This document shows, one piece after another, positions 36,182-45,128 of a DNA stretch of 64,000 nt. The stretch covers positions 186,001-250,000 of the forward strand of contig NZ_UWPJ01000008.1 in NCBI RefSeq assembly GCF_900606115.1, given 5' to 3'. A program made the translations under genes and the position numbers. Position 1 is the stretch's first letter, and every line of letters begins with the position of its first letter. Source of the DNA: Pigmentiphaga humi. Lineage in GTDB: Bacteria > Pseudomonadota > Gammaproteobacteria > Burkholderiales > Burkholderiaceae_B. A model generated the notes under the pieces. It was not told the DNA's origin. It saw nothing but the letters and a program-made list of their open reading frames with translations, and ran no database searches.

Positions 36182-37158
36182 ATGACCATGACGACAGACA
36201 GACGCTCGTTCCTCGCCATGCTGGCGGCAGCGGCGCTTCCCCCGGCCGCCCATGCCCAGGACTTGCAGCGCCAGCTCCGCATCCTGGTCGGCTTTCCGCC
36301 GGGCGGCACGCCCGACCTGGTCGCGCGCCTCTATGCCGAGGCCATGCGCCCGGATACGGGCGCGCCGATCATCGTGGAGAACCGCAGCGGAGCGAGCGGC
36401 CAGATCGCCGCGGAGGTGGTCTCCCAGCAGCCGCCCGACGGCGGCACGCTGCTCATGGCCAACAATCACATGATGTCCACGGCGCCCTTGACCATGCGCT
36501 CGATCAAGTACGATCCGCTCAAGGATTTCGAACCCGTCTCGATGGTGGCGGCTTTCGAAGTGGTGCTGATCGTCGGCGGCAAGCTGGGCGCGAAGACCTT
36601 CCGCGACTACGTCGAAACCGTGCGGCGCCAGCCGCAGAACGCAGCTACGGCATCCCCGCGCCGGGCAGCCTGCCGCAATTCATCGGCTTCTCGATCGGCC
36701 GCAAAGAGAACATCTCCACGCTGGCCGTCCCCTATCAGGGCGCAGGCCGCATCGTCACGGACATCCTGGGCAACAACCTGCCGGCCGCGGTGGTGACCTA
36801 CGCCACCGACATCCTGGAACACCACCGGGCGGGCAAGCTGCGCATCCTCGCATCCAGCGGCCCGAAGCGCCTGGAGACGCTGCCCGACGTGCCGACGTTC
36901 GCAGAGCTGGGATATTCCGGCATGGACCGGTCGAGCTGGATGGGGCTGTTCGCGCCCAAGGGCACGCCGCGCCCCATCGTCGACTCCCTCAACCGCGCCA
37001 TTGCAGCAGCGGCCTCGACCGCCAAGCTGCAGGATGCCCTCAAGACGCTCGGCCTGTCGGCCGCGACCAGCACCCCCGACCAATTGCGCCAGGCCATACG
37101 CGACGAACTGGCCATCTGGGCGCCGGTCGTCAAGGAATCCGGCTATTCCGCGGACTGA
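36182..37158 (+). pseudogene. Bug-family solute-binding protein, frameshifted
   Basis: The first 153 codons encode a good Bug N-terminus: a signal peptide (MTMTTDRRSFLAMLAAAALP, ending AHAQ), LRILVGFPPGGTPDLVARLY, QPPDGGTLLMANNHMMS and KYDPLKDFEPVSMVAAFEVV. At 36641-36643 similarity jumps to another frame and continues SYGIPAPGSLPQFIGFSIGR, VPYQGAGRIVTDILGNNLPA and a normal C-terminus ending SGYSAD at 37158. One base appears to be missing near 36642; restoring it gives about 325 residues. No slippery heptamer is visible, so programmed frameshifting is unlikely. Confidence 0.85.
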
Positions 37159-37197
37159 TCCACGGGTTCCCATCCATTCTCCAGGAGACGCTCCGAT

Positions 37198-38082
37198 ATG
37201 TCCGAACGCGAAGCCTTCTCTCGCGACACTCGCACGCCGAACCCGCCGGTCCCCGCGGGCGCATGGGATTGCCAGTTGCACATCTACGCGGACCCCGCGC
37301 GCTTTCCTCCGCGCCGCCAGGCGGCCTACCCGCCGCCCAGGGCCTGGTTCGCCGACGCGCACGCCATGTCCAAGGCAATCGGCATGAGCCATGTTTCGAT
37401 CGTGCAGGCGACCATCTACAGTTCCGACCACGGCGCCCTGCTCGATGTCCTGGGCCAATGCAAGGACGGGGTATACGACGGCATCCGCTACCACGGCGTG
37501 GCCATCGTCAATGACGAACTGAGCGATGCGGCCTTGCTCGAACTGCACGAAGCCGGCGTGCGAGCTGCCCGCTTCAACTTCTGGAAGCGATTGAACGTCG
37601 CTCCCACCATCCCGGAATTCCACCGCTCGCTGGCCCGCATCGGCGAACTGGGCTGGCATGCCCGCATCCACGCGACCGCCGTGGAACTGCTGGAGCTGGA
37701 GGACCTTTTCGCGTCCGCCAAGGCCACACTGCTCCTGGACCACATGAAGGCCGCCGAGGGCCTCGAGCAACCCGGCAGGCAAGTCGTCCGCCGGCTGATG
37801 GAACGCGAGAACTGGTGGATGATGCTGTCCTGCGGCGAACGCGAATCCGCCATGGACCGGCCCTGGGACGACATCGTGCCCTTCGGCGCCTCGTGCTATG
37901 CCATGGCGCCCGAGCGCTGCGTCTGGGCCACCGACTGGCCCCATGCGGAATATCCCAAGACCCCCATCAACGACGCCGACCTGGTCGAACTGCTGTATCG
38001 CTACCTGCCCGACCGGGAAGCGGTCCAGCGCGTGCTGGTCGACAATCCCGCACGCTTGCACGGCCTGCCCGCCAACCGATAG
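37198..38082 (+). CDS. Amidohydrolase-2 family, 2-pyrone-4,6-dicarboxylate hydrolase-like protein
   Basis: A 294-residue TIM-barrel amidohydrolase resembling LigI-type lactonases. The region GAWDCQLHIYADPARFPP replaces the usual HxH metal motif with QxH (C-Q-L-H). Later landmarks are GVRAARFNFWKRLNVAP, LGWHARIHATAVELLELEDL, LLLDHMKAAEG and the active-site-like VWATDWPHAEYPKT near the C-terminus. LigI is known to work without a metal, so loss of the first His may be tolerated. It is 39 nt after the broken Bug gene and 10 nt before the broken amidohydrolase. Possible substrate: a cyclic dicarboxylate lactone, by analogy. Confidence 0.8.
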   Translation: MSEREAFSRDTRTPNPPVPAGAWDCQLHIYADPARFPPRRQAAYPPPRAWFADAHAMSKAIGMSHVSIVQATIYSSDHGALLDVLGQCKDGVYDGIRYHGVAIVNDELSDAALLELHEAGVRAARFNFWKRLNVAPTIPEFHRSLARIGELGWHARIHATAVELLELEDLFASAKATLLLDHMKAAEGLEQPGRQVVRRLMERENWWMMLSCGERESAMDRPWDDIVPFGASCYAMAPERCVWATDWPHAEYPKTPINDADLVELLYRYLPDREAVQRVLVDNPARLHGLPANR

Positions 38083-38092
38083 GAAACCGATC

Positions 38093-39099
38093 ATGCCTAC
38101 GCCGTCCGCCTCCCTGCGCCTATGGTGCCCGGTCTGCCTGGACTTCCATGCGCACTTCGTCCATCCCCGGGTATACGAACGCACTGCGCCGCACAGCGTC
38201 TCGACCGGCTTCGGCACCAGGCAGTCCGCCTCCGCCGGCGCCCGCTTCGAGCGCCTGCTGAAACCCGAGATACAGATCGACGACATGCCCGCGGCATCGA
38301 TGCCTGCGTGATAACTTCCGCCGACATACTGCAGTCGCGCTCCTGGGCGCCGCCGCAGGAAGAAGCGGAACTGGCCCGGATGGTCAACGACATGGCGGCC
38401 GACTGGGCCGGCCGCTTCCCGCGCCGCTTCATCGGCAGCTTCGTGCTGCCGCTGGGCGATCCGGCCATGATGCTGCGCGAACTCGAACGCGCCCTGTCGC
38501 TCGGACTGCGCGTGGCCAACCTGCCCAGCAATTACCGCGGCGACTATCTCGGCCACGAACGCTACGAGGAACTGTGGGCCGCCCTCCACCAGCACGGCCT
38601 GGCCGCCTTCATCCACCCCGACGGCATCCGCGATCCGTGGTTCCAGGACTACGCCATGTGGAACTCCATCGGGCAGTCGATCGAGGAAGTCAAAGTCATG
38701 TCCTCGCTCATCTACCAGGGCGTCATGGAACGGCATCCCGGCCTCAAGATCGCCATGGCCCACGGCGGCGGCTACATGCCGCACTACATGGGCAGGCTGG
38801 ACCGCAACGCCACCTTCCGGCCGGACACCATGCGCAACCTGAGCAAACTGCCCAGCGCCTACCTGCGCGACTTCTACTACGACAGCTGCGTCTACGACGC
38901 CCGCACGCTCGAGATACTGGTCGAACGCGTCGGCGCCGACCGCATCGTGCTCGGCGGCGACTATCCGTTCGCGGACATCGCGCCGCTGGACCTGCTCCGG
39001 CAGGCCAGCCGGCTGACGGACGAACAGCGGGGCATGATCGCGGGCGGGACGGCCATGCGCTTGCTCGAGCTCGATCCCGCCGCCTACAGCTCCCAGTAG
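38093..39099 (+). pseudogene. Amidohydrolase-2 (LigJ/ACMSD-like) gene, frameshifted
   Basis: From ATG 38093 the first frame encodes MPTPSASLRLWCPVCLDFHA with the metal motif DFHAHF, then RLLKPEIQIDDM, and runs into a TGA at 38309-38311. At about 38287 the homologous frame becomes the one reading ARGIDACVITSADILQSRSW. It continues through LPSNYRGDYLGHERYEELWA, KIAMAHGGGYMPHYMGRLDR and DRIVLGGDYPFADIAPLDLL to 39099. A single-base deletion near 38287 explains this. The two parts together give about 335 residues, a normal length. The downstream part alone lacks the metal-binding N-terminus. Confidence 0.82.
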
Positions 39100-39162
39100 C
39101 GGTTCACGCTCCGGTTTTTCCTCATTGACGTAACAGAAAATTAAATAGAAAATAAAAATGAA

Positions 39163-39181
39163 ATTGATAACCACTATCAAT
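39163..39181. promoter_or_regulatory. Fur box upstream of the TonB receptor
   Basis: ATTGATAACCACTATCAAT is a perfect 7-5-7 inverted repeat. Its central 15 bases match the TGATAATCATTATCA Fur half-site consensus at 13 positions. It lies 71 nt before the receptor start in an AT-rich promoter stretch. This indicates iron-repressed expression of the receptor and the HmuY-like gene. Confidence 0.75.
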
Positions 39182-39252
39182 ACGTAAGAACGCCAGGGCA
39201 TGGCACGAGCCCCCGCTGGCGCTCTGGTCCCACATCAGCAATTGGTTTGCCC

Positions 39253-41271
39253 ATGCCCCGTTTCCCATGCAAGCCGAGCGTGCGCCTGACTCTGTGCGCC
39301 GTTCTCGGCGCTCCGGTCCTTGCCGCCCCGACCCATGCGGCCGAGCCGGCACACGAGCTCGCTCCCGTCGTCGTCACCGGCACGCGTACCGAGAAAACGC
39401 TCGACGACACCCCCATCCGCACCGAAGTCGTCACCCGCGAAGAGATCGAGCGCACCCACGCCCGCACGCTGACCCAGGCGCTCGAGAACATCCCGGGCCT
39501 GCAATTGCGGGAAATCCACGGCAAATCGGGCTACGAACTGTCGCTGCAGGGCCTGAGCAGCGATCAGGTCCTGGTATTGATCGACGGCCTGCCCATCTCC
39601 GCCAGCACCGGCTCCACGGTGGACCTGAGCCAGTACCTGCTGACCGACATCGACCACATCGAGGTGGTCAAGGGTGCAACGTCCGCACAGTACGGCAGTT
39701 CGGCCATGGGCGGCGTGATCAACGTCATCACCCGCAAGGCGCAGCCCGGCCTGTCGGGCACCGCCACGCTGGATGCCGGCAGCTACGGCGACCAGAACGC
39801 CAAGGGCGGCTCGTGGCGGCCGGCCAACCGCCACGGCCAGCTCACGCTGCAGGGCGGCAACGAACGGCTGCGAGCACGCATCGCCGCCGACATCATCGAC
39901 GACGACGGCTTTGCCGTCGATCCGGACTCCTGGAGCCGCCAGCAGTACACCGCGCGGGTCGACTGGCTGCCCAGCGCCGCGCAGAGCTACTGGCTGGACG
40001 GCAGCGTCTATCGCGAAGACGACACGCAGCGCTACACCACCTTCGTGCCGCCCAACCTGCTGCCCCAGCGCAAGACCGAGAACATCACGCGCGACCGCCT
40101 CGCCGGCGGCGGCCAGTGGGACCTCTCCAACGGCACCCGGCTCCAGCTCAAGGGCGTGGGCGAGCGCTACGACAGCACCTCGCAGGCCTATTCCAACGAA
40201 TTCCCCACCACTCACCGCACCGCCAAGCAGCAGATGGGCCACCTGACGGCGCAGGTGGACCTGCCCGCCTGGCGCAACCAGCTCTGGCAATTCGGCGCCG
40301 ACTATCACTACGAAGAGCTCAAGCAGGACAACAACGGCGTCTCCGAATTCCTGAACAAGGGCACCGTCGACCGTTCCAGCAAGGAAGTCTTCGCGCAGAA
40401 CGACATCATCTTCAACGACACCTGGGAGCTGCTGCTCGGCGCGCGCTACCAGGACGACTCCGACTTCGGCGGCCACTTCGCTCCCAAGGCCAGCCTGCGC
40501 GGCAAATTGCTCGAGACGCGCGACTGGAGCGGCGTGCTGCGCGCCAGCGTCGGCCAGGGCTACCGCGTTCCCAACCTGAAGGAACGTTACTACCTGTTCG
40601 ACCACAGCGCGCTGGGCTACATGGTGCTGGGCAATCCCAACCTCAAGCCCGAATCGTCCAACAGCTTCCAGCTGGGCGGCACGCTGACCTTCCGCCAGAA
40701 CCTCACGCTCGAAGTCAACGCCTTCCTGAACCGGGTCAAGGACCTGATCCAGACCGACATGAGCAACACCACCGTCGTCAACGGCGTGACGGCCTACACC
40801 TACCGCAACATCGCGCGGGCGCGCACCTAGGGCATCGAGACCGGCCTGCGCTGGCAGGCCACTCCGGCGCTGGCGCTCACCGCCGGCTATACCTTCACCA
40901 ACGCGAAGAACCTGGACACCAGCAGCGAACTGACCCGCCGGCCGCGCCACATCGGCCGCCTGGGCGCCGATTGGCGCGTGCTGCCCGACACCCAGCTCAC
41001 CGCGCGCGTGCGCATGCAGAGCGACGAACTGGTGTCGTCCGACGACGTCGCGCAATCGAACGGGGGCTCTTCCAGCGGCGGCCGCTCGCCCGGCTGGACC
41101 ACGGTGGACCTGATGGTCAACCAGAAGGTCGGACGCCAGCTCACCCTGTTCGCCGGCATCAACAACCTGCTCGACCGCCAGCGGGACTTTTCCAACCCCA
41201 CCGATTTCGGACCGCTGCGCGGCCGCTTCGTCTACGTCGGGGCGCGCTACGCCTTCGGCTCCACCCAATAA
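39253..41271 (+). pseudogene. TonB-dependent outer-membrane receptor, interrupted by an amber codon
   Basis: Encodes a TonB receptor (about 672 residues if read through) with a signal peptide (MPRFPCKPSVRLTLCAVLGA, ending THAAEP), a TonB-box/plug region (LAPVVVTGTRTEKTLDDTPI, NIPGLQLREIHGKSGYELSL, GSSAMGGVINVITRK) and a beta-barrel. At 40828-40830 TAG replaces what is probably CAG, in the strand-pair ARAR-T-stop-GIETGLRW. The same frame then continues to a normal C-terminus ending RYAFGSTQ (terminal aromatic region). The truncated 525-residue product lacks the last barrel strands and is unlikely to assemble. Start ATG 39253; a TTG two codons earlier is less likely. Substrate probably heme or another iron source, judged from the HmuY-like partner. 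Confidence 0.85.
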
Positions 41272-41300
41272 CACAAGCACCCAAGGAGAGGGAAACCGCC

Positions 41301-42563
41301 ATGCAAACCAAGAACCTATTCGCACTCACCGCCCTGTGCGCGGCGCTGGCCGCCTGCGGAGGCGGCGACGGTGGCAGCGACCCCGCCCCCGCGCCCACCG
41401 ACAAATTCACCCAGAAGAACGGCACCTGGACGTTCCAGCTGCCGGCCGCCGGCGTCTCCGTCTGCTACGACTTCGACACCAAGAAGGAAGTGGCCGGCTG
41501 CACCGGCACGGCCTGGGACCTGAAGGTCACTTCCGCCTCGCGCACCGCCACGCTGTGGACCAACAGCGGCACCAGCAGCAGCCCCAGCGACACCGGCAAG
41601 GGCGGCGCCTTCGGCGGCCCGTTCGACCACACCTGGACCGAACTGCAGACGTACAAGGACGCCACGGTCGATCCGGCCAGCGGCTCCGCGCTGCCGGCGG
41701 CCGTCTACACGGCCGATGCCGCGTCCGGCGCATTCAGCGGCACTAATGACATTCAATCGGCTGCTTTCGAATACGACCTCAACGGCGACCACCGCCTGTC
41801 GCCCAACTTCCGCGTATTCCTGATCACCAGCAACAGCGCCAACGCCGCGGCCACCGGCGCCGGCGTATTCGCGCTGCAGGTCACGGGCTATTACGGCGGC
41901 GGTGGCGGTACCACGTCCGGCTATCCCTCGTTCCGCTGGATCGAGCGCACCAGTGGCGCGGTCGTCAAGACCGCCCAGGTCAACGCCAGCGCCGGCTGGG
42001 TCTACTATGACCTGGTCAACAACAAGGAAGTCGCCGAGACCGGCGCATGGCAGATCGCTTTCAACCGCTATACGGTCAAGCTCAACGGCGGCGGGTCGGG
42101 ATCGGGCACCGTCGCCGGCTACGTGGGCAAGACCCCGGCGGGCTTCTACAACACCGACGGCACTCCCATCACCAGCAAGTTCAACGTCACGACCAACGTC
42201 AGCGATACCTTGCCCGATCTGACGGCGGGCGACATCGCCACCCCCGCCTCGGCGTCGGCCTGGGTCAAGGACAAGCTTGCCTCGGTGCTGAACCCTGCCT
42301 ATCGCGGCACTTACGGTGTAGATCCGCTGGACTACGGCTGGTTCAAGTACTACTCCACCGCGGAACTGGCCGTGAAGGCCGGCCTGCCAGACGTGCCCCA
42401 CATCATCGCCGCCAATCCGGCCAACGGCTCGCTGATCCGCGGCGGCGAAGGCAACAGCTACGCGCGCGTGCACCTGAACAGCATTACCTACGCCGACCCG
42501 CGCGACAATTCCAGCGCCCAGACCTGGACCTTCGGCTACGACCTCCAGCCAGCCTCCAACTGA
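41301..42563 (+). CDS. HmuY-like heme-binding lipoprotein with two tandem units
   Basis: A 420-residue lipoprotein: MQTKNLFALTALCAALAAC gives lipobox LAAC with Cys19, then a low-complexity GGGDGGSDPAPAPTDK linker. The mature part contains two related blocks. The first has VCYDFDTKKEVAGC, AWDLKVTSAS and GGAFGGPFDHTW. The second has WVYYDLVNNKEVAETGAWQI, AFNRYTVKLNGGGSG and TVAGYVGKTPAGFYN. The pattern 'YYDL-x-KEV, then WxIAFxRY, then G-rich' is the HmuY family pattern. In Porphyromonas HmuY binds heme and hands it to a TonB receptor. The gene is 29 nt downstream of a TonB receptor under a Fur box, which fits. Heme ligands cannot be assigned by eye. Confidence 0.75.
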   Translation: MQTKNLFALTALCAALAACGGGDGGSDPAPAPTDKFTQKNGTWTFQLPAAGVSVCYDFDTKKEVAGCTGTAWDLKVTSASRTATLWTNSGTSSSPSDTGKGGAFGGPFDHTWTELQTYKDATVDPASGSALPAAVYTADAASGAFSGTNDIQSAAFEYDLNGDHRLSPNFRVFLITSNSANAAATGAGVFALQVTGYYGGGGGTTSGYPSFRWIERTSGAVVKTAQVNASAGWVYYDLVNNKEVAETGAWQIAFNRYTVKLNGGGSGSGTVAGYVGKTPAGFYNTDGTPITSKFNVTTNVSDTLPDLTAGDIATPASASAWVKDKLASVLNPAYRGTYGVDPLDYGWFKYYSTAELAVKAGLPDVPHIIAANPANGSLIRGGEGNSYARVHLNSITYADPRDNSSAQTWTFGYDLQPASN

Positions 42564-42587
42564 TTGTTTGGAGTGGTTGTAACTTCG

Positions 42588-42614
42588 GCGCTGCCTTCGG
42601 GCAGCGCTTTTTTT
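42588..42614 (+). terminator. Intrinsic terminator after the HmuY-like gene
   Basis: Stem GCGCTGCC and its complement with a TTCG tetraloop, followed directly by seven T. A textbook Rho-independent terminator 25 nt after the stop. Confidence 0.92.
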
Positions 42615-42794
42615 GCGCAGGCGCGGCGCATCCCGGGCGCAATGCGGCAGCAGCCTCGGCCGTCGCTTCCGGGGCCGCGCAGAGCGCGTAGGGGCGGCTC
42701 CCTAGAGCGCCGACGAGCCTCGGTCTGATAACATTCAGCGGATTTTCCGCCGCACCGTCCAGCCATCCCACCCATCCTCCCCGCAGGAGCTCCC

Positions 42795-43535
42795 ATGCGC
42801 AAGCTCATAGGCCTGTTGAGCGTCGTCCTCGTCCTGGCGGCATGTTCCGCCAAAGACTCCCAGAAGGAAATCAAGGTCGCGGTATCGCCCGCCTCGCCGC
42901 CCAACCTGTTCGAAGAGAACGGCACGACCAAGGGTCTGGATCTGGACATCATGGAGGGCTATTGCAAGGCCCGGGGCTGCAAGCTGAAGATCACCGCCTA
43001 CGACTGGCAGGGCATGCTGGGCGCCGTCGTGAGCAAGCAGGCCGACGTGGCGTTCTCTGGCATTTCCATCACCAAGCAGCGCGAGGAAGTGATGGATTTC
43101 TCCAAGCCCTACATGGAGAACACCTGGAACCTGGTCAGCCTGAAGAGCCGCAACATCCAGTTCTCCGACCTGGCCCAGATGAAGAAGTACACCATCGGTT
43201 ATCCGCGCGGCATGGCCTACAGCGATTTCATCAAGAACGAGCTGGAACCCAAGGGCGTCTACAAGCTCTCGCAGGTCAAGATGTATCCCACCTACAACGA
43301 GGTCATGGCCGATCTGAAGAACGGCAACCTGGATCTCGCCTTCCTGGACGGCACGGTGGCTTCGGTCTACCGCAAGACTCAGCCCATCCAGGATGCCTAC
43401 GTCTTCACCGGCTTCGACCGCTTCGGCTTCGCCTTCCCCAAGGGGTCGGAAATGCGCGACGACTTCAATCGCTATCTGGATGAAGACCTGAAGCCGGAAG
43501 GCCTGAAAGCCGTCATCGACAAATGGATGCAATAA
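42795..43535 (+). CDS. Polar amino-acid ABC transporter, substrate-binding lipoprotein
   Basis: A 246-codon family-3 solute-binding protein (245-246 residues) with lipoprotein signal MRKLIGLLSVVLVLAAC (lipobox LAAC, Cys17). It has KVAVSPASPPNLFEENGTTK, GLDLDIMEGYCKARGCKLKI, VSKQADVAFSGISITKQREE and FSKPYMENTWNLVS, the amino-acid-receptor pattern. It is followed, after a dispersed repeat, by two permeases and an ATPase on the same strand. The ligand is probably a polar amino acid or derivative; specificity is not visible. Good ribosome binding site GCAGGAGC. Confidence 0.9.
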   Translation: MRKLIGLLSVVLVLAACSAKDSQKEIKVAVSPASPPNLFEENGTTKGLDLDIMEGYCKARGCKLKITAYDWQGMLGAVVSKQADVAFSGISITKQREEVMDFSKPYMENTWNLVSLKSRNIQFSDLAQMKKYTIGYPRGMAYSDFIKNELEPKGVYKLSQVKMYPTYNEVMADLKNGNLDLAFLDGTVASVYRKTQPIQDAYVFTGFDRFGFAFPKGSEMRDDFNRYLDEDLKPEGLKAVIDKWMQ

Positions 43536-43536
43536 G

Positions 43537-43696
43537 CCCCCCCTACGCGCTGACGCGCGCCCAGCATGGTGGACCCCCAGCCGCGGCGCGGCAGCCCCCC
43601 GAGGGGGCCTGGGCCCGCCTTGGGGCGGCCCGGCGCCGGGCCCAGAGGGCGGCGCTGGCGGACCGGCAAAGCCGGATCCGCGGCGCCCTTGGTTTG
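43537..43696 (+). repeat. Dispersed 3'-flank hairpin repeat, copy 5 (expanded, after the binding protein)
   Basis: Begins CCCCCCTACGCGCTGACGCG one base after the binding-protein TAA and ends GGACCGGC.AAGCCGGATCCG followed by GCGCCCTTGG. It is about twice as long as the compact copies because extra hairpin DNA (GCCCCCCGAGGGGGCCTGGG, GGCCCGGCGCCGGGCC) is inserted in the middle. It separates the binding-protein gene from its permeases and may lower permease expression relative to the abundant receptor. Confidence 0.8.
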
Positions 43697-43720
43697 ACCC
43701 TGCGTATCGGCTAGCGGCGT

Positions 43721-44368
43721 ATGGGGCAGATTCTGAGTTTGCTGGCGACCGGGGCCGGCTATACGGTGCTGGTGACGCTGGCGTGCAGCGCGACGGGGAT
43801 CGCGGTGGGGCTGGCGATCGCGGTGCTGGGACGGCTCGGTTGGCGGACGGTGGATGCCGCGCTGGCGGTGTTCACCTATGTGTTCCGTGGGATCCCGGTG
43901 CTGGTGCTGCTGTTCATCGTATTCTTCGGGCTGCCGGGCATCGGCGTGGGCGTGCCGCCGCTGGTATCGATGATGCTGAGCCTGGGACTGATCGCCGGCG
44001 CCTACCTGGGCGAGGTGTTCCGCGGCGCGTTGGATTCGGTCGATGCCGGCGAGATCCTGGCGGCCGAGGCGATGGGCATGAGCCGCCTGCAGGTGTTCGC
44101 GTATATCGAACTGCCGCAGATGCTGCGCTTTTCGGTGCCGGGCATGATCAACGAGTTCACCACCATTCTGAAGTATTCGCCCTTCGGCTATACGGTGGGC
44201 ATTCCGGAAGTGATGAAGCAGGCGATGGCGCTGTCGGCCACCACGCTGCGCGGCGTGGAAATCTACTGCGCCGTGGGACTGCTGTATTTCGCGATCTACA
44301 AAGTACTGGTGACGGGGATCTGGGCGCTGGAAAAGCGCTACCGCGTGCCGGGCCTGACGGGGCATTGA
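43721..44368 (+). CDS. Polar amino-acid ABC transporter permease
   Basis: A 215-residue HisM/GlnP-type inner-membrane permease. Hydrophobic helices start at residue 1 (MGQILSLLATGAGYTVLVTL). The EAA loop is GEILAAEAMGMSRLQVFAYI (residues about 110-130), with ELPQMLRFSVPGMINEFTTI. It is followed by an ATPase gene 7 nt later. A second permease at 45125 probably completes a heterodimeric channel. Confidence 0.9.
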   Translation: MGQILSLLATGAGYTVLVTLACSATGIAVGLAIAVLGRLGWRTVDAALAVFTYVFRGIPVLVLLFIVFFGLPGIGVGVPPLVSMMLSLGLIAGAYLGEVFRGALDSVDAGEILAAEAMGMSRLQVFAYIELPQMLRFSVPGMINEFTTILKYSPFGYTVGIPEVMKQAMALSATTLRGVEIYCAVGLLYFAIYKVLVTGIWALEKRYRVPGLTGH

Positions 44369-44375
44369 GGAAGGC

Positions 44376-45128
44376 ATGGCGCTGCTGACGGTACGCAAGC
44401 TGACGATGAGCTACGACGGCAGGACCGTCCTGAACGGCATCGACCTGGACCTGGAGGAAGGTGAACTCAAGGTGGTGATGGGCCCCTCGGGCTGCGGCAA
44501 GTCCACCCTGCTGCGCTGCCTGAACCGCCTCGTCACGCCGACCTCGGGGCAGATCCTGTTCCGCGGCGAAGACGTTACCCGCCCCGATACCGACGTGCGC
44601 GCGCTGCGGCAACGCATCGGCTTCGTGTTCCAGAATTTCGCGCTGTATCGCCACCTGACGGCGCTCGAGAACGTGACGCTGGGCCTGCGCAAGCTGCGCG
44701 GCATGCCGACCGCCGCCGCCAACGAGCGCGGCCTGCACGAACTGGCGCGCATGGACCTGGCCGAGCATGCGCACAAGTATCCCGCCCAACTCTCCGGCGG
44801 GCAGAAGCAGCGCGTGGCCATCGCCCGCGCACTGGCGATGGATCCGGCAGTGCTGTTCTTCGACGAGCCGACCTCGGCGCTCGATCCGTTGATGGCGCGC
44901 GAGATCATCAGCGTCATCACACAGCTGCGCCGCGACAACGTCACCATGCTGTGCGTCACGCACGATCTGTTCCTCGCTCGTTCGGTGCGCGGCCGGGTGA
45001 TGTTCCTGGACCAGGGCGTGATCCGCGCCGAAGGCGAAGCCGACGAGTTGTTCGGCGAGCATGCCGACCCGCGCATCCGGGCGTTCTTCAGCCAGGACGC
45101 CCACGGCGGCGCGGCGGGCGCCGCATGA
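44376..45128 (+). CDS. Polar amino-acid ABC transporter ATP-binding protein
   Basis: A 250-residue ABC ATPase. Walker A is VVMGPSGCGKSTLLRCLNRL, Q-loop VFQNFALYRHLTALENV, signature QLSGGQKQRVAIARALAMDP, Walker B AVLFFDEPTSALDP and H-loop LCVTHDLFLARS. It powers uptake by the two flanking permeases. Its stop overlaps the next permease start (ATGA). Confidence 0.95.
   Translation: MALLTVRKLTMSYDGRTVLNGIDLDLEEGELKVVMGPSGCGKSTLLRCLNRLVTPTSGQILFRGEDVTRPDTDVRALRQRIGFVFQNFALYRHLTALENVTLGLRKLRGMPTAAANERGLHELARMDLAEHAHKYPAQLSGGQKQRVAIARALAMDPAVLFFDEPTSALDPLMAREIISVITQLRRDNVTMLCVTHDLFLARSVRGRVMFLDQGVIRAEGEADELFGEHADPRIRAFFSQDAHGGAAGAA

Noticed and set aside
36182-37158. Programmed ribosomal frameshift in the Bug gene
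   Set aside because: No slippery heptamer, stem-loop or internal Shine-Dalgarno was seen at 36641, and the neighbouring genes are also mutated.
36607-39201. A long minus-strand open frame (864 codons) opposite the amidohydrolase genes
   Set aside because: The plus strand carries recognisable amidohydrolase motifs in two genes; the reverse frame has no family motif and typical shadow composition.
39267-41300. Upstream in-frame extension of the HmuY-like gene through the TonB receptor
   Set aside because: The receptor occupies another frame with clear motifs, and a lipoprotein signal with an AAGGAG site fixes the start at 41301.
42660-42710. Possible sixth copy of the dispersed repeat (GAGCGCGTAGGGGCGG)
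   Set aside because: Only a short part matches, the hairpin units are absent, and it is about 100 nt from the nearest stop codon; at most a degraded remnant.
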